35,806 nt of DNA from UBA6049 sp965662345 (GCA_965662345.1 CBFIHE010000023.1:1-35806); one strand, 5' to 3'. Numbered from the stretch's first letter, positions 1 to 8,636 are shown. The notes: generated by a model from the letters alone, not told the origin. Made by a program: numbers and translations.

Positions 1-168
1 AGTTATGTTTCTGCTCTACAACATCAAAAATCCCAGATTTCTTTTTCTACAACTACACCTCAGATAGCAAAACAAGTAACCACTATGGTTTTACTAAGAA
101 ACACGGTTATCGCAGGTAGCCAAGTATATCAAGGTCTCTCATATTGTATTAAGTTGCAGTACTGTTAA
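1..168 (+). CDS. possible 3' end of a truncated open frame (unrecognised)
   Basis: Frame 1 is open from the first base to a TAA at 166-168, giving 55 codons, so it could be the C-terminus of a gene that begins outside the window. The translation is rich in Ser, Thr and Gln, has no motif I recognise, and does not look like a typical folded C-terminus. A chance open frame is at least as likely. No terminator hairpin follows before the next gene at 182. Confidence 0.15.
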   Translation, partial: SYVSALQHQKSQISFSTTTPQIAKQVTTMVLLRNTVIAGSQVYQGLSYCIKLQYC

Positions 169-181
169 ATGATTCACCAAC

Positions 182-838
182 ATGCTGAAAAGGTTTTATT
201 CGTACCCGTTATCTGTGCAATGGGCCATAGCCCTTCTTCTATTTGTTGGAGGAGTTGGTGCTCTAGCCCCCTTATTCCTTAAGCCATATGGACTCCTAGT
301 TCTGCCCTTAATCGCGCCACTGCTTAACCTAGTTACGGTGCCATTTTTTCGGTTAATCGGGTACTACAAGTATTTGAATCCTTATGTTATTTCTACAGAA
401 CAGACTGACAAAACATACGACTTACACAATGTTTTCACATTTGACTACCTCGTAAATTTTACCTGGGCAGATAGAGGGAAACCAGTGCAAATGACTTTAC
501 TTCTTCATTATTTTAAAGCACTGGAAACCATAATTCAAAGAATTGAGAAAGAAGAACTTAACTCCAACGTACTAATTGTTGGCCACAGCTACTTCTTTAA
601 TGACCGAACGGCTGAAAAGTTGGGGTTCAAAGTTAAAAAGGCAGGAGCCTTTTGGATTTTCAACTCCTGCCTTCAATTCATAGAGCTTAGCTACTTGTAC
701 TCTTTCAGTCAAGGCCGGTGGGCATTCCCAGCGTTTTGGAAGGTGAAACGGGCAGAAATACATGGACATGACTTAGTGAAGAAAAAACTCTACATTCAGA
801 ATCTTATCACCAAGCTAGAAAGACATACTTCCTCTTGA
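182..838 (+). CDS. hypothetical membrane-anchored protein
   Basis: This 218-residue protein starts at ATG. It has two hydrophobic segments near the N-terminus (about residues 12-34 and 36-60), followed by a mixed alpha/beta soluble region to the end. A strand-turn-helix near residues 127-150 (VLIVGHSYFFNDRTAEKLGF) resembles an alpha/beta fold, but I cannot assign a family. It lies 93 bases upstream of the LPS export permease on the same strand, so the two may be co-transcribed. An envelope role is inferred only from this neighbour and the membrane anchor. Confidence 0.7.
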   Translation: MLKRFYSYPLSVQWAIALLLFVGGVGALAPLFLKPYGLLVLPLIAPLLNLVTVPFFRLIGYYKYLNPYVISTEQTDKTYDLHNVFTFDYLVNFTWADRGKPVQMTLLLHYFKALETIIQRIEKEELNSNVLIVGHSYFFNDRTAEKLGFKVKKAGAFWIFNSCLQFIELSYLYSFSQGRWAFPAFWKVKRAEIHGHDLVKKKLYIQNLITKLERHTSS

Positions 839-931
839 GTTTGGGTAGCATTTGGATTAGTCCAAAGCACATGGCTTTAATCTTTCCTCTTTGTATACTA
901 GCATTTACCCAGTTAACGTTTATTTGCAACT

Positions 932-2029
932 GTGCTAGGGCTAAAGAAACTAGATAGATACATCATCAAGCAATTTTTGGGTACGTACGTGTACTCCATC
1001 TTATTGCTTTCTGTCATCATCATCATTTTTGATGTTTCAGAGAAAATAGACAATTTCACACGAGAGCGTGCTGCCGATGCCACTGTTTGGGACATTATTA
1101 CACAGTACTATCTAAACTTTGTACCCTTTTTTGTTAATCAGTTTAATGCTCTCTTCGTCTTTATTAGCGTGATATTCTTCACTTCCAAGTTAGCTTCTAG
1201 AACAGAAATTATTGCCATTCTTACTAGTGGAGTGAGCTATAAACGACTCCTTCGCCCATATATAGTAGGTGCTGTGTTTCTTACTTTGGTAAACCTACTC
1301 ATGACTTTATTCATTATTCCAGAGGCAAATAAAGTGCGAATAGAGTTTGAGAATCGCTATATCCACCTAGCTCCCAGGTTCACGGAACGCAACATTCATC
1401 TAAAGCTTGATGAGAACTCTTACGCCTACTTTCAGAGCTTCAATATTAACAGGAATACGGGCTATCAATTCTCATTAGAAACCTTTGATAATCAACGATT
1501 AACATATAAAATCATGTCTACCTTCGCTAGATGGGATAGTGTTAATTCTCAATGGCTGTTAGAAGACTACATGGTTAGGCGCATAGCCGATGATGAAACA
1601 GAAACGGTTTGGCGAGGCAAGAAAATGGACACCGTTCTAACTATAACCCCCAAAGACTTTAAGCTTTGGGAGAACAATACAGAAACAATGAACCAATTTG
1701 AGCTCAAAGAATTTATTGAGCGAGAGCGGGCTAAAGGGAGTGACTTGGTAAATGCATACTTAGTTGAGTATTACAAACGCTACGCGTTCCCTGTTGCTTC
1801 GTTGGTTCTTACATTAATGGGCTTTTCTGTTGCAAGTAGAAAAGTGAGAGGAGGGATAGGAATGCACCTTGGATACGGTATTTTGTTGTGCTTCACCTAC
1901 ATCATGTTTAGCCAACTATTCTTTGTCTATGCTGAAAAAGGTGGAATGGCGCCAAGCATAGCTGTGTGGATTCCGAATATCATTTTTGCTATAATTACGC
2001 TGTTTCTGCTGGGTCGAGCTCAGCGCTAA
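932..2029 (+). CDS. lptG: LptF/LptG family permease (LPS export ABC transporter)
   Basis: The protein belongs to the YjgP/YjgQ family, the membrane subunits that with LptB extract lipopolysaccharide from the inner membrane and pass it to the LptC/A/D bridge. Its 365 residues match the family length. It shows the family layout: one transmembrane helix at about residues 14-34, helices around 60-80 and 100-120, a periplasmic beta-rich domain at about 125-265, and three C-terminal helices. Bacteroidetes-typical stretches are LKKLDRYIIKQFLGTY and SKLASRTEIIAILTSGVSYK. The start is GTG at 932; no in-frame ATG exists near the N-terminus. LptF and LptG cannot be separated reliably by eye, so the symbol is tentative. 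The 3' end overlaps the convergent flippase-like gene by 35 bases. Confidence 0.85.
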   Translation: MLGLKKLDRYIIKQFLGTYVYSILLLSVIIIIFDVSEKIDNFTRERAADATVWDIITQYYLNFVPFFVNQFNALFVFISVIFFTSKLASRTEIIAILTSGVSYKRLLRPYIVGAVFLTLVNLLMTLFIIPEANKVRIEFENRYIHLAPRFTERNIHLKLDENSYAYFQSFNINRNTGYQFSLETFDNQRLTYKIMSTFARWDSVNSQWLLEDYMVRRIADDETETVWRGKKMDTVLTITPKDFKLWENNTETMNQFELKEFIERERAKGSDLVNAYLVEYYKRYAFPVASLVLTLMGFSVASRKVRGGIGMHLGYGILLCFTYIMFSQLFFVYAEKGGMAPSIAVWIPNIIFAIITLFLLGRAQR

Positions 2030-2873
2030 TCTCCCACTCTTTCTTCCATAAACTAATGGGAAAACCTACAATACTAACCAAGATGGTCATCATCAAAAAT
2101 CCGAGCGACAAAAACAATGCATAAGCTTCGTTGAGCATAACATACCTGGCTCCGTAAACAAATGCAAGCTCTCTAATTCCTATCCCACCAATTGACAACG
2201 GAAAAACACTAGCCAATGATGAGGCTAAAAAGGCAAGCCCATAGAAGTTGGCTGCAATTCCTGTAGAGATAGCATTTAATAATGCAATCACAGATCCTAT
2301 TTGTAGCCACTGAATGACCACACTCAATCCAGTTAATTTCCAAAAAGCAGATTTACTTTTTTCTACAAAAGTTGAAATTAAGAAAATCCCTAGCCCAACA
2401 CTCAATAAGGCTATACCCCAACCTATAAGCTTGTAAGAGATAGGAAACGGAGTATAGGTAAACAACATGGCTCCGGCACCAAGCAAACCTAGCAGTCCGA
2501 AAGAGCGATCTACTACAAGCAACTTGGCTAAGTCTAACGTTTTCCCTCCAGTTGCACGTTTTATAACAATAGTCTTATAGCCATCGCCACCAATACCACC
2601 GGGTATTAGAAAGTTATACAACATGCCCACTAAATAGAGCTTTACATTCTCCAATTGCGTCATTCGTATTCCATGACTGCTAAACAACGCGTTCAATCGA
2701 ATTGCTGAAAGACCTTGCGATACAACGTATAGAATAAGTGCTGGCAAAATCCAGAGAAAGTCTGTAGATTCCGATACCCCTGCCAAAGACTGCACATCAA
2801 TAGCTGATACGGCAAAGTAGAGTGCCAGAGAGCTCCCTGCAATTTTAAACAGGGTTTTTATCCAGTTAGGCAT
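1995..2873 (-). CDS. flippase-like membrane protein (lysylphosphatidylglycerol synthase TM-region/UPF0104 family)
   Basis: This is a 292-residue polytopic protein with about seven or eight hydrophobic segments. It carries the family hallmark LYLVGMLYNFLIPGGIGGDGYK (about residues 79-100; quoted here as LYLVGMLYN and PGGIGGDGYK) and a C-terminal FPLSIGGIGIRE. Members sit beside lipid-linked sugar transferases and are suspected to flip lipid-phosphate sugars or modify lipids. It starts at ATG with an 8-base overlap (ATGCCTAA) with the upstream GT2 gene, so translational coupling is likely. It is the last gene of the kdnA-kdnB-GT39-GT2 operon. The sugar-lipid flipping role is inferred from family and context. 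Confidence 0.8.
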   Translation of the reverse strand: MPNWIKTLFKIAGSSLALYFAVSAIDVQSLAGVSESTDFLWILPALILYVVSQGLSAIRLNALFSSHGIRMTQLENVKLYLVGMLYNFLIPGGIGGDGYKTIVIKRATGGKTLDLAKLLVVDRSFGLLGLLGAGAMLFTYTPFPISYKLIGWGIALLSVGLGIFLISTFVEKSKSAFWKLTGLSVVIQWLQIGSVIALLNAISTGIAANFYGLAFLASSLASVFPLSIGGIGIRELAFVYGARYVMLNEAYALFLSLGFLMMTILVSIVGFPISLWKKEWEISAELDPAETA

Positions 2874-3825
2874 CTTGTTCTTTTCCGCCTACAAAAATTC
2901 CTCTAATGCGGTACGGTCTTTTGTTTTGCCCTTCATAGTAAATACGCATGAGTAACTCAACCACAATCCCAATGGTAACCAATTGAATTCCACCTAATAA
3001 CAACATCATGGCCAGTACCATGAGTGGCTTACCCCAGATATCTTCACCCATGAGTTTTAGAACGAAAAGGTATCCATTAAGTGCTCCGCCTATCAAAAAG
3101 GTGATGATTCCAACTGCACCAAACAAGTGCATCGGCTTTGCCAAATACTTTTTGAGGAAAATCATCAAAATCAAATCACTCATCACCTTAATCGTACGAT
3201 TAAGCCCATACTTTGATGTACCAAACATACGTGCGTGGTGCTTAACGTCTACCTGATGAATCTTAGCACCCTCCAAAACAGCCAATACAGGTATAAAGCG
3301 GTGTAGCTCTCCGTACAATCCCATATTCTTGGCAATATCTGCCGTAAAAACCTTAAGCGTACAGCCATAATCTTTGATATGCACTCCAGTAGATGCCCTA
3401 ATTATCCAATTTGCGATTTTACTAGGCAATAAACGAATCACTGCATTATCCTGACGTTTAGCTCTAATACCAGCCACTACATCCACACGCTTCTCATGAA
3501 GAAGGTCTAGCATCATTGGAATATCCGATGGATCATTCTGCAAATCTCCATCCAGCGTAACAATATAAGTTCCACTAGCTACATCAATTCCTGCAGCTAG
3601 CGCTGTACTTTGACCATAGTTCTTTTTGAGCTCTACTAGCTTTACACGCTCAGATGTATGAGCTAGTATGCGCTCTACGGTGGCATCTGAAGAGCCATCA
3701 TCTACATAGATGAGCTCATAGTCTATATCGGTCAAGCTCTTTTCTACCTGCTCAACCATGGGGTTGATGTTGTCTTCTTCGTTATAAACGCAGATTACTA
3801 CTGATAAATAGGGACTATTCTTCAT
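2866..3825 (-). CDS. GT2 polyprenyl-phosphate glycosyltransferase, ArnC/DPM1-like, with C-terminal TM helices
   Basis: The protein transfers a sugar from a nucleotide donor to a polyprenyl phosphate, the lipid-linked donor for GT39/ArnT-type enzymes. Numbering from the ATG at 3825 (319 residues), the GT-A motifs are SVVICVYNEED near residues 8-18, YVDDGSSD (Asp42-Asp43), DGDLQNDP at 92-99, and a basic RMFGTSKYGLNR segment. Two hydrophobic helices follow at about 232-255 and 268-292, as in ArnC, GtrB and YfdH. An upstream TTG at 3840 would add only five residues; ATG 3825 fits the family better. The start overlaps the GT39 stop by 11 bases and the end overlaps the flippase gene by 8. The sugar is unknown; an amino sugar is plausible beside kdnA/kdnB. 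Confidence 0.85.
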   Translation of the reverse strand: MKNSPYLSVVICVYNEEDNINPMVEQVEKSLTDIDYELIYVDDGSSDATVERILAHTSERVKLVELKKNYGQSTALAAGIDVASGTYIVTLDGDLQNDPSDIPMMLDLLHEKRVDVVAGIRAKRQDNAVIRLLPSKIANWIIRASTGVHIKDYGCTLKVFTADIAKNMGLYGELHRFIPVLAVLEGAKIHQVDVKHHARMFGTSKYGLNRTIKVMSDLILMIFLKKYLAKPMHLFGAVGIITFLIGGALNGYLFVLKLMGEDIWGKPLMVLAMMLLLGGIQLVTIGIVVELLMRIYYEGQNKRPYRIRGIFVGGKEQDA

Positions 3826-5449
3826 TTTTTCTCTGTACAATTAAACGCTTATGCAAATGCCATTCAATGGTTAGGGTATCTACCACATGAGCATTCGGAT
3901 GCAATTCTTCAGAATATGGAACAACAAGCAACCCATTAGTGGGCAACGATTTTATATTGGCGTCTTGAATGATTTGCCCTCTTTCTCGTGAAAGGTAAAA
4001 ACTTTCAAAATGACCCAAAAGGCGAGAGTTGTCTCCTTGCCGGGTTTCAGGGTTTGCATTAAAGTAAAACAGCGGCAAGTCTTTGTATTTTTTACCTAGT
4101 TCAACTAGTCCGTCTCTAACCCAGACTTCATTCGCTGTTTTTTCTCGAGAAGGAAATACGAACCAGCTAAAACTTAACCGCACAATTATAAGTATTGCTG
4201 CAAAGCCGATGAAGGCATAATTCTTCTGATAAATCATAATCAAAAGCGGTAAGATTCCAAGTAGCATAACAGTTATGATCTTGAGCATCCTGAACTCCAC
4301 CTCAAAAAGCTCAACAAATAATACAGCTGGTTGGCCAACAATTACAAACCCACCAAGCACGATAAAAACTGTGTAGACAACCTTTAAGAATGGCGATTTC
4401 TCTTCTCGTTTAACTGCTGCTGCATATAAAAAGAACAGCAGTGGAGCTAGCATATGCAAGTAACGCGGAAAGACTTCTGGGCTAGTCCAGTACGGTATAA
4501 CCCCCACTAAAAAGGTTAAAGCTAAATAACTCTGAAACGGACTATTCTTAATGGCTCTATAGCTGCGCTTAGACAGTAAGAGAAAGACAAAAAGCGACCA
4601 TGGTAAGAAGTGGTAAACCATTTCAAATGGGAAGGTGAGTAAGTGCAATAAAGTCCTAGCAATTCCAAAGCGAACTACGGTACGTTTACTGGTTTCAGAA
4701 ACCAAAGTTTCAAAGGCAACATCTAAACCATTATACTGGTTGTAAATGGCGTAGTAAGACCCTACGAGTGCGAAGAATACGAGCCCTCCAAGTATATGTT
4801 GCCATGAAAAAAATGTTTTCCAATCTTTGGCTATAATCAGACGCATAATAACTGCTGTACCCACAAAAACAACACTTGGTAACCCTTTCATTAAAAAGGC
4901 TACCCCTGCGATAGCATACACCAAAGCGTAGTAGCCAAACCGGCTCCTCCACTGATAACCGTAATAAACCACCATAAACATGACATAGAGCACCCAAGAA
5001 AAGGTTATATCTATTAGGGCTAAGAAACTATCGTAAAAGAGAATTCTGCCACAGGTTAAGAACATGAGAGCAGTAAGTAGAGCATAAGGCTTAGAAATCT
5101 CCTTTTTACTAAATAGATATATAGTAAGGGTATATCCTATCGTGCTAACTACAGTAGGAAACCTAGAAGAAAACTCATTCATCACTCCCCAGAGCTTCCA
5201 TGAGAGAATAATAAGCCAATTAAAAAGAGGAGGCTTGTTGTAGTAGTATTCACCGTTAATCTTAGGAACCCAGTAGTTGCCTGTAAATAACATTTCAATA
5301 GCCACCATTACACGGGTTGGCTCATCGCTATCAAAAGGCATCATACCCAAATTAACTAGCAATGCGAGTACTAGCACAATGAATAGTGCGGATAATGAAA
5401 AGCGATAATGCTCAACAACCCATGCCGATACCTTTTTTGCTACCTCCAC
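3815..5449 (-). CDS. GT39/ArnT-like polyprenyl-phosphate-sugar glycosyltransferase
   Basis: This 544-residue protein has about twelve membrane segments. The acidic catalytic pair of the GT39/PMT superfamily lies in the first outside loop (Asp42-Glu43 in MMPFDSDEPTR). The conserved YYYNKPPLFNWL follows near residues 68-79. ArnT-type enzymes move a sugar from undecaprenyl phosphate onto lipid A or core at the periplasmic face. The only reasonable start is GTG at 5449, 12 bases after the kdnB stop. With the following GT2 and flippase-like genes it makes a full synthesis, flipping and transfer set. The acceptor is not shown by sequence; lipid A, core or another glycan are all possible. Confidence 0.8.
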   Translation of the reverse strand: MEVAKKVSAWVVEHYRFSLSALFIVLVLALLVNLGMMPFDSDEPTRVMVAIEMLFTGNYWVPKINGEYYYNKPPLFNWLIILSWKLWGVMNEFSSRFPTVVSTIGYTLTIYLFSKKEISKPYALLTALMFLTCGRILFYDSFLALIDITFSWVLYVMFMVVYYGYQWRSRFGYYALVYAIAGVAFLMKGLPSVVFVGTAVIMRLIIAKDWKTFFSWQHILGGLVFFALVGSYYAIYNQYNGLDVAFETLVSETSKRTVVRFGIARTLLHLLTFPFEMVYHFLPWSLFVFLLLSKRSYRAIKNSPFQSYLALTFLVGVIPYWTSPEVFPRYLHMLAPLLFFLYAAAVKREEKSPFLKVVYTVFIVLGGFVIVGQPAVLFVELFEVEFRMLKIITVMLLGILPLLIMIYQKNYAFIGFAAILIIVRLSFSWFVFPSREKTANEVWVRDGLVELGKKYKDLPLFYFNANPETRQGDNSRLLGHFESFYLSRERGQIIQDANIKSLPTNGLLVVPYSEELHPNAHVVDTLTIEWHLHKRLIVQRKNEE

Positions 5450-5461
5450 CTGTGTGTGGGC

Positions 5462-6541
5462 TTAGAGTCTTCTATACATTTCCTCAATATCTTCTAGGGT
5501 AAGCTTCTCTTCCCAATCATGACCCAATGCGTGAGTCCACATGTGAGGAAGATTGTAGGCTACCTCTGCCATCTTGCTAATATCAGCATCACTCCAATTC
5601 GCTGAAAAATTTTGAGGTAAATCGATATTATGGTGCTCTACCATCTGCTTGAATTCATTCACGGCATCGCCATAGAATTCTTCCAAATGATTGAATGCAA
5701 TACAGTTGGCAAAGCCATGTTTGTAACCGAAGACATATGAAAGGCCATATGATAAAGCATGACAAGCACCAACCTCAGAGTAGGTTAAGCTCAATCCACC
5801 AAAAAGTGATGCTATCATAAGTTTCTCGTCATTCTCAGGATTTTGACCCGAGTTCTCTCCCAAGAACACTTCTCTACAAAGTTGTACAGATTGGTCTCCG
5901 TAAGCCTTAGAATAGGCATTGTAGAAAATACCACTTTCTGCCTCTATATCGTGTATGTACGTGTCCATACCTGTGTAGAACCATTGGTTCCGTGGCACTG
6001 AAGCGGTTAAGTCTGGGTCCAATATTACTTGGTTGAAAACCGTCCAATCACACTTCAAGCCTAACTTCTTAATTGGGCCAGTGAGTACAGCAGTCATAGA
6101 GCATTCAGCGCCTGTTCCAGAAATTGTAGGTACACCTAGGTGATAAATACCTGGTTTCTTTATAAGGTTGAGCCCTTGGTACAGGGTAGATGAACCTTCG
6201 TTGGTAAACATAAGTGCAGCGGCCTTGGCTATATCCATAATGCTGCCTCCACCAATTCCTACAATACCACTTGGAAGACCATTCTCCTCTAATACGCTAT
6301 CGCGCAGCTCATCTATTTGTTCTGTTGTGGGCTCCTTGGGTTCAACATCTATGTACCGAACTACGTCACCATTTTGCAATGGAATACGCTCTGCTAATGG
6401 CTTACCTTCAAAGTAGCTATCTACTACAAACACAAAGAAACCATCGTTCTCTTTGCGAACGGGAGCAATGATTGAAGCCAATTCATCAAACGAGCCCCTA
6501 CCGTAAACAACCTTGTCAATATTTTTGAAATTCTTGTGCAT
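5462..6541 (-). CDS. kdnB: 3-deoxy-manno-octulosonate 8-oxidase KdnB (iron-containing alcohol dehydrogenase)
   Basis: KdnB oxidises C8 of free Kdo so that KdnA can aminate it, giving 8-amino-3,8-dideoxy-manno-octulosonate (Kdo8N). The 359-residue Fe-ADH-fold protein has the nucleotide-binding GIGGGSIMD (96-104), PTISGTGAE (138-146) and metal ligands that I place at Asp193 and His197 (GMDTYIH), His261 and His275. From memory it matches the Shewanella oneidensis enzyme closely along its length (KNFK..., GRGSF, KKLGL, QWFYTGMD), which separates it from generic Fe-ADHs. I chose ATG 6541, which overlaps the kdnA stop by one base (TGATG), over an adjacent upstream GTG. It lies between kdnA and the GT39 gene. 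Confidence 0.85.
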   Translation of the reverse strand: MHKNFKNIDKVVYGRGSFDELASIIAPVRKENDGFFVFVVDSYFEGKPLAERIPLQNGDVVRYIDVEPKEPTTEQIDELRDSVLEENGLPSGIVGIGGGSIMDIAKAAALMFTNEGSSTLYQGLNLIKKPGIYHLGVPTISGTGAECSMTAVLTGPIKKLGLKCDWTVFNQVILDPDLTASVPRNQWFYTGMDTYIHDIEAESGIFYNAYSKAYGDQSVQLCREVFLGENSGQNPENDEKLMIASLFGGLSLTYSEVGACHALSYGLSYVFGYKHGFANCIAFNHLEEFYGDAVNEFKQMVEHHNIDLPQNFSANWSDADISKMAEVAYNLPHMWTHALGHDWEEKLTLEDIEEMYRRL

Positions 6542-7734
6542 CACAGAACTTTTTTGATGGATGCCAATGTAGCATCTGCAAAGGTTTTCATTTCTTCCTC
6601 AGTCCAGGTAGTTTTAACTCCTAGTGAAATTAGTCTTCCAATTACCTCTTGAGATTTTGGTAACTCCAAGTTTTTATAATCTTGTGGAGCACCCAAATGG
6701 TGAATAACCATTTTTGCAGGGGAACGCAACTCTTTCAAGTGATCCCATTGGTTAATGAAATGATACATGTTAGTGAACCAATAGTTAAATCCACCCAAAC
6801 CATCGGCAGCTAGTTGTTTAGATGCAGCCTCTGCCAATTCTTGTGTTGGCAAGAAGAAGTTCAAGAACGTTCCGGAGTCACCTTCTGGATCATCCATATG
6901 ACGGAAAGTAATGCCTTCAACCTCGGCCAAACGAGATTTTAGATATGCTTTATTTTTCAGTTTTGCAGAACGAATATCGGCCACCTTGCGCATCTGTGCC
7001 AACCCAACCGCTCCACTCAATTCGCTCATGCGGTAATTAGTTCCTAAAATGGGGTGTTGCTCCATACCTCGGTTACTACCAATATGATCGTGACCGTGGT
7101 CAGAAATCTGCTCCATATTGTGGTAAACCTCATCACTGTTAGTAATGCACAGTCCGCCCTCACCCGCAGTAGTGATTTTAAAGAAATCCATACTGAACGC
7201 ACCTGCCTTACCAAATAACCCAACAGACTTGCCTTTATAGAATGAACCCATTGCTTGACCGCAATCTTCTACCAAGGTGAGATTATGCTTTTCGCAAACC
7301 GCTACAATCTCATCCATATTGGCTGCAGCTCCGCACATATGTACCAACAGTACCGCTTTGGTTTTTGGAGTAACGGCTTTCTCAATACCTTCTGCACTTA
7401 AGCAAAGTGTTTCATCTAGCTCTGCAAAAACCGGGAGTCCACCAGCCCAAAGCACTGCTTCAACAGGAGCGATGTAAGTAAATGGAGGTACAATCACCTC
7501 ATCGCCAAATCCAATTCCTGCCGATGCCAACATAGTACTAACTGCCGTAGATCCGCTTGAAACTGCATGTGCATATTTAGCACCTGTGTAATTCGCAGTC
7601 ACTTCTTCAAGCTCGCGCGATTTCCACATATCGTTTCTCAAGTGCTCATGATTGTATCTGAATAAACACGTGCTTTCTAGCACGTCCATTACCTCTTTGC
7701 GCTCTTCTGCGCCAAAAACGTCCATTCCGGGCAT
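6541..7734 (-). CDS. kdnA: 8-amino-3,8-dideoxy-manno-octulosonate aminotransferase KdnA (DegT/DnrJ/EryC1 family)
   Basis: This PLP-dependent enzyme aminates the C8 aldehyde made by KdnB, using glutamate as donor in the characterised Shewanella enzyme. From ATG 7734 it has 397 residues, with SSGSTA (59-64), VEDCGQAMGS (Asp157, PLP ring nitrogen) and SMDFFK with the Schiff-base Lys186, then the GEGG loop. Segments recalled from Shewanella KdnA are present: MPG at the start, RYN, RNDMWKSRE, SDHGHDHIG and DPEGDS. The open frame extends to a GTG at 7767, but a promoter -7 box occupies 7757-7764, so ATG 7734 is preferred. It is the first gene of the operon and divergent from kdsB. Confidence 0.87.
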   Translation of the reverse strand: MPGMDVFGAEERKEVMDVLESTCLFRYNHEHLRNDMWKSRELEEVTANYTGAKYAHAVSSGSTAVSTMLASAGIGFGDEVIVPPFTYIAPVEAVLWAGGLPVFAELDETLCLSAEGIEKAVTPKTKAVLLVHMCGAAANMDEIVAVCEKHNLTLVEDCGQAMGSFYKGKSVGLFGKAGAFSMDFFKITTAGEGGLCITNSDEVYHNMEQISDHGHDHIGSNRGMEQHPILGTNYRMSELSGAVGLAQMRKVADIRSAKLKNKAYLKSRLAEVEGITFRHMDDPEGDSGTFLNFFLPTQELAEAASKQLAADGLGGFNYWFTNMYHFINQWDHLKELRSPAKMVIHHLGAPQDYKNLELPKSQEVIGRLISLGVKTTWTEEEMKTFADATLASIKKVL

Positions 7735-7756
7735 AGTACTACCAATTTTATTCAGG

Positions 7757-7786
7757 CAAATGTACACGAATTCAACGGCTCACAAA
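7757..7786 (-). promoter_or_regulatory. Bacteroidetes-type promoter for the kdnA operon
   Basis: On the minus strand there is a TTTG -33 element (7783-7786), an 18-base spacer and a perfect TACATTTG -7 box (7757-7764), matching the Bacteroidetes consensus TTG-N(17-23)-TAnnTTTG. Transcription would start near 7750, about 16 bases before ATG 7734. This supports the shorter kdnA start. It lies within the 87-base region shared with divergent kdsB. Confidence 0.55.
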
Positions 7787-7821
7787 TTTGGTATCCCTAA
7801 CTTCGCATCAAATTCTAACAC

Positions 7822-8595
7822 ATGCAATTTTTAGGACTTATCCCTGCCCGTTACGGCTCTACCCGTTTAGAAGGAAAGCCACTTGTAGACATACACGGAA
7901 AGCCCATGATACAGCGCGTTTACGAGCAAGCATCCAAAGCGCTAGATACCGTGTATGTGGCTACAGATGACGAACGTATTGAACAAGCGGTAAGGGCCTT
8001 TGGTGGCAACGTGGTAATGACTTCAAAAGATCATTCTACAGGAACAAACAGATGCATTGAAGCACTTGAAAAAGTAAATGCGCAAAGCGATGTTTCGTAC
8101 GATGCCGTTGTAAATATTCAAGGAGATGAGCCTATGATGGAGCCTTCGCAATTGAAGGAGTTGTTGGCTTGCTTTAAAGATGCTGCTACAGACTTTGCCA
8201 CTTTGGTAACACCCGTAAGGCGATTAGATGACCTGTATAACGAGAGTGAGGTATTTGTGGTTTTGGATAAAAACCAAAACGCGCTTTACTTCTCCAGATC
8301 TGCAGTTCCACATGTAACGCGTCTTGATAGAAGTAAATGGCTAGATAGAACAACTATCTACAAGCACCTAGGCCTATATGCCTACACAGAACAAGCACTA
8401 AAGCGCTTTGCAGAATTAGAGCCAGGTAATTTAGAACAGCTTGAATCTCTTGAGCAGCTTAGGTGGCTAGAAAATGGTGGTAAGATAAAGGTAGGAATTA
8501 CAGCACACGACTCCATTCCGGTAGATACAGTAGACGATTTAGAGCGAGTAAGAGACATGTTGAAAGACCTTGAAGGACCAAGCCTAAGCGAATAA
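7822..8595 (+). CDS. kdsB: CMP-Kdo synthetase KdsB (3-deoxy-manno-octulosonate cytidylyltransferase)
   Basis: KdsB activates Kdo with CTP to form CMP-Kdo, the donor for the LPS inner core. The 257 residues match the usual length. It begins with the family signature IPARYGSTRLEGKPL (7-21), followed by YVATDD, the HSTGTNR stretch and VNIQGDEPM. It starts at ATG 7822 and shares a short intergenic region with kdnA. In Shewanella carrying kdnA/kdnB, the KdsB prefers Kdo8N over Kdo, so the same preference is possible here, but sequence alone does not show it. It is the first gene of the plus-strand Kdo operon. Confidence 0.93.
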   Translation: MQFLGLIPARYGSTRLEGKPLVDIHGKPMIQRVYEQASKALDTVYVATDDERIEQAVRAFGGNVVMTSKDHSTGTNRCIEALEKVNAQSDVSYDAVVNIQGDEPMMEPSQLKELLACFKDAATDFATLVTPVRRLDDLYNESEVFVVLDKNQNALYFSRSAVPHVTRLDRSKWLDRTTIYKHLGLYAYTEQALKRFAELEPGNLEQLESLEQLRWLENGGKIKVGITAHDSIPVDTVDDLERVRDMLKDLEGPSLSE

Positions 8596-8606
8596 GATTA
8601 ATCCCC

Positions 8607-8614
8607 TACTTTTG
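8607..8614 (+). promoter_or_regulatory. possible -7 box upstream of kdsA
   Basis: TACTTTTG matches TAnnTTTG exactly and lies 22 bases before the kdsA ATG, inside the 41-base kdsB-kdsA gap. No TTG -33 element is seen at the right distance, so this is a weak secondary promoter candidate. Confidence 0.3.
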
Positions 8615-8636
8615 ACACCGTTTTTAAGCACTAAGA

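Noticed and set aside
3008..3256. Plus-strand open frame opposite the GT2 gene.
   Set aside because: It is antisense to a well-supported glycosyltransferase and has no coding features of its own.
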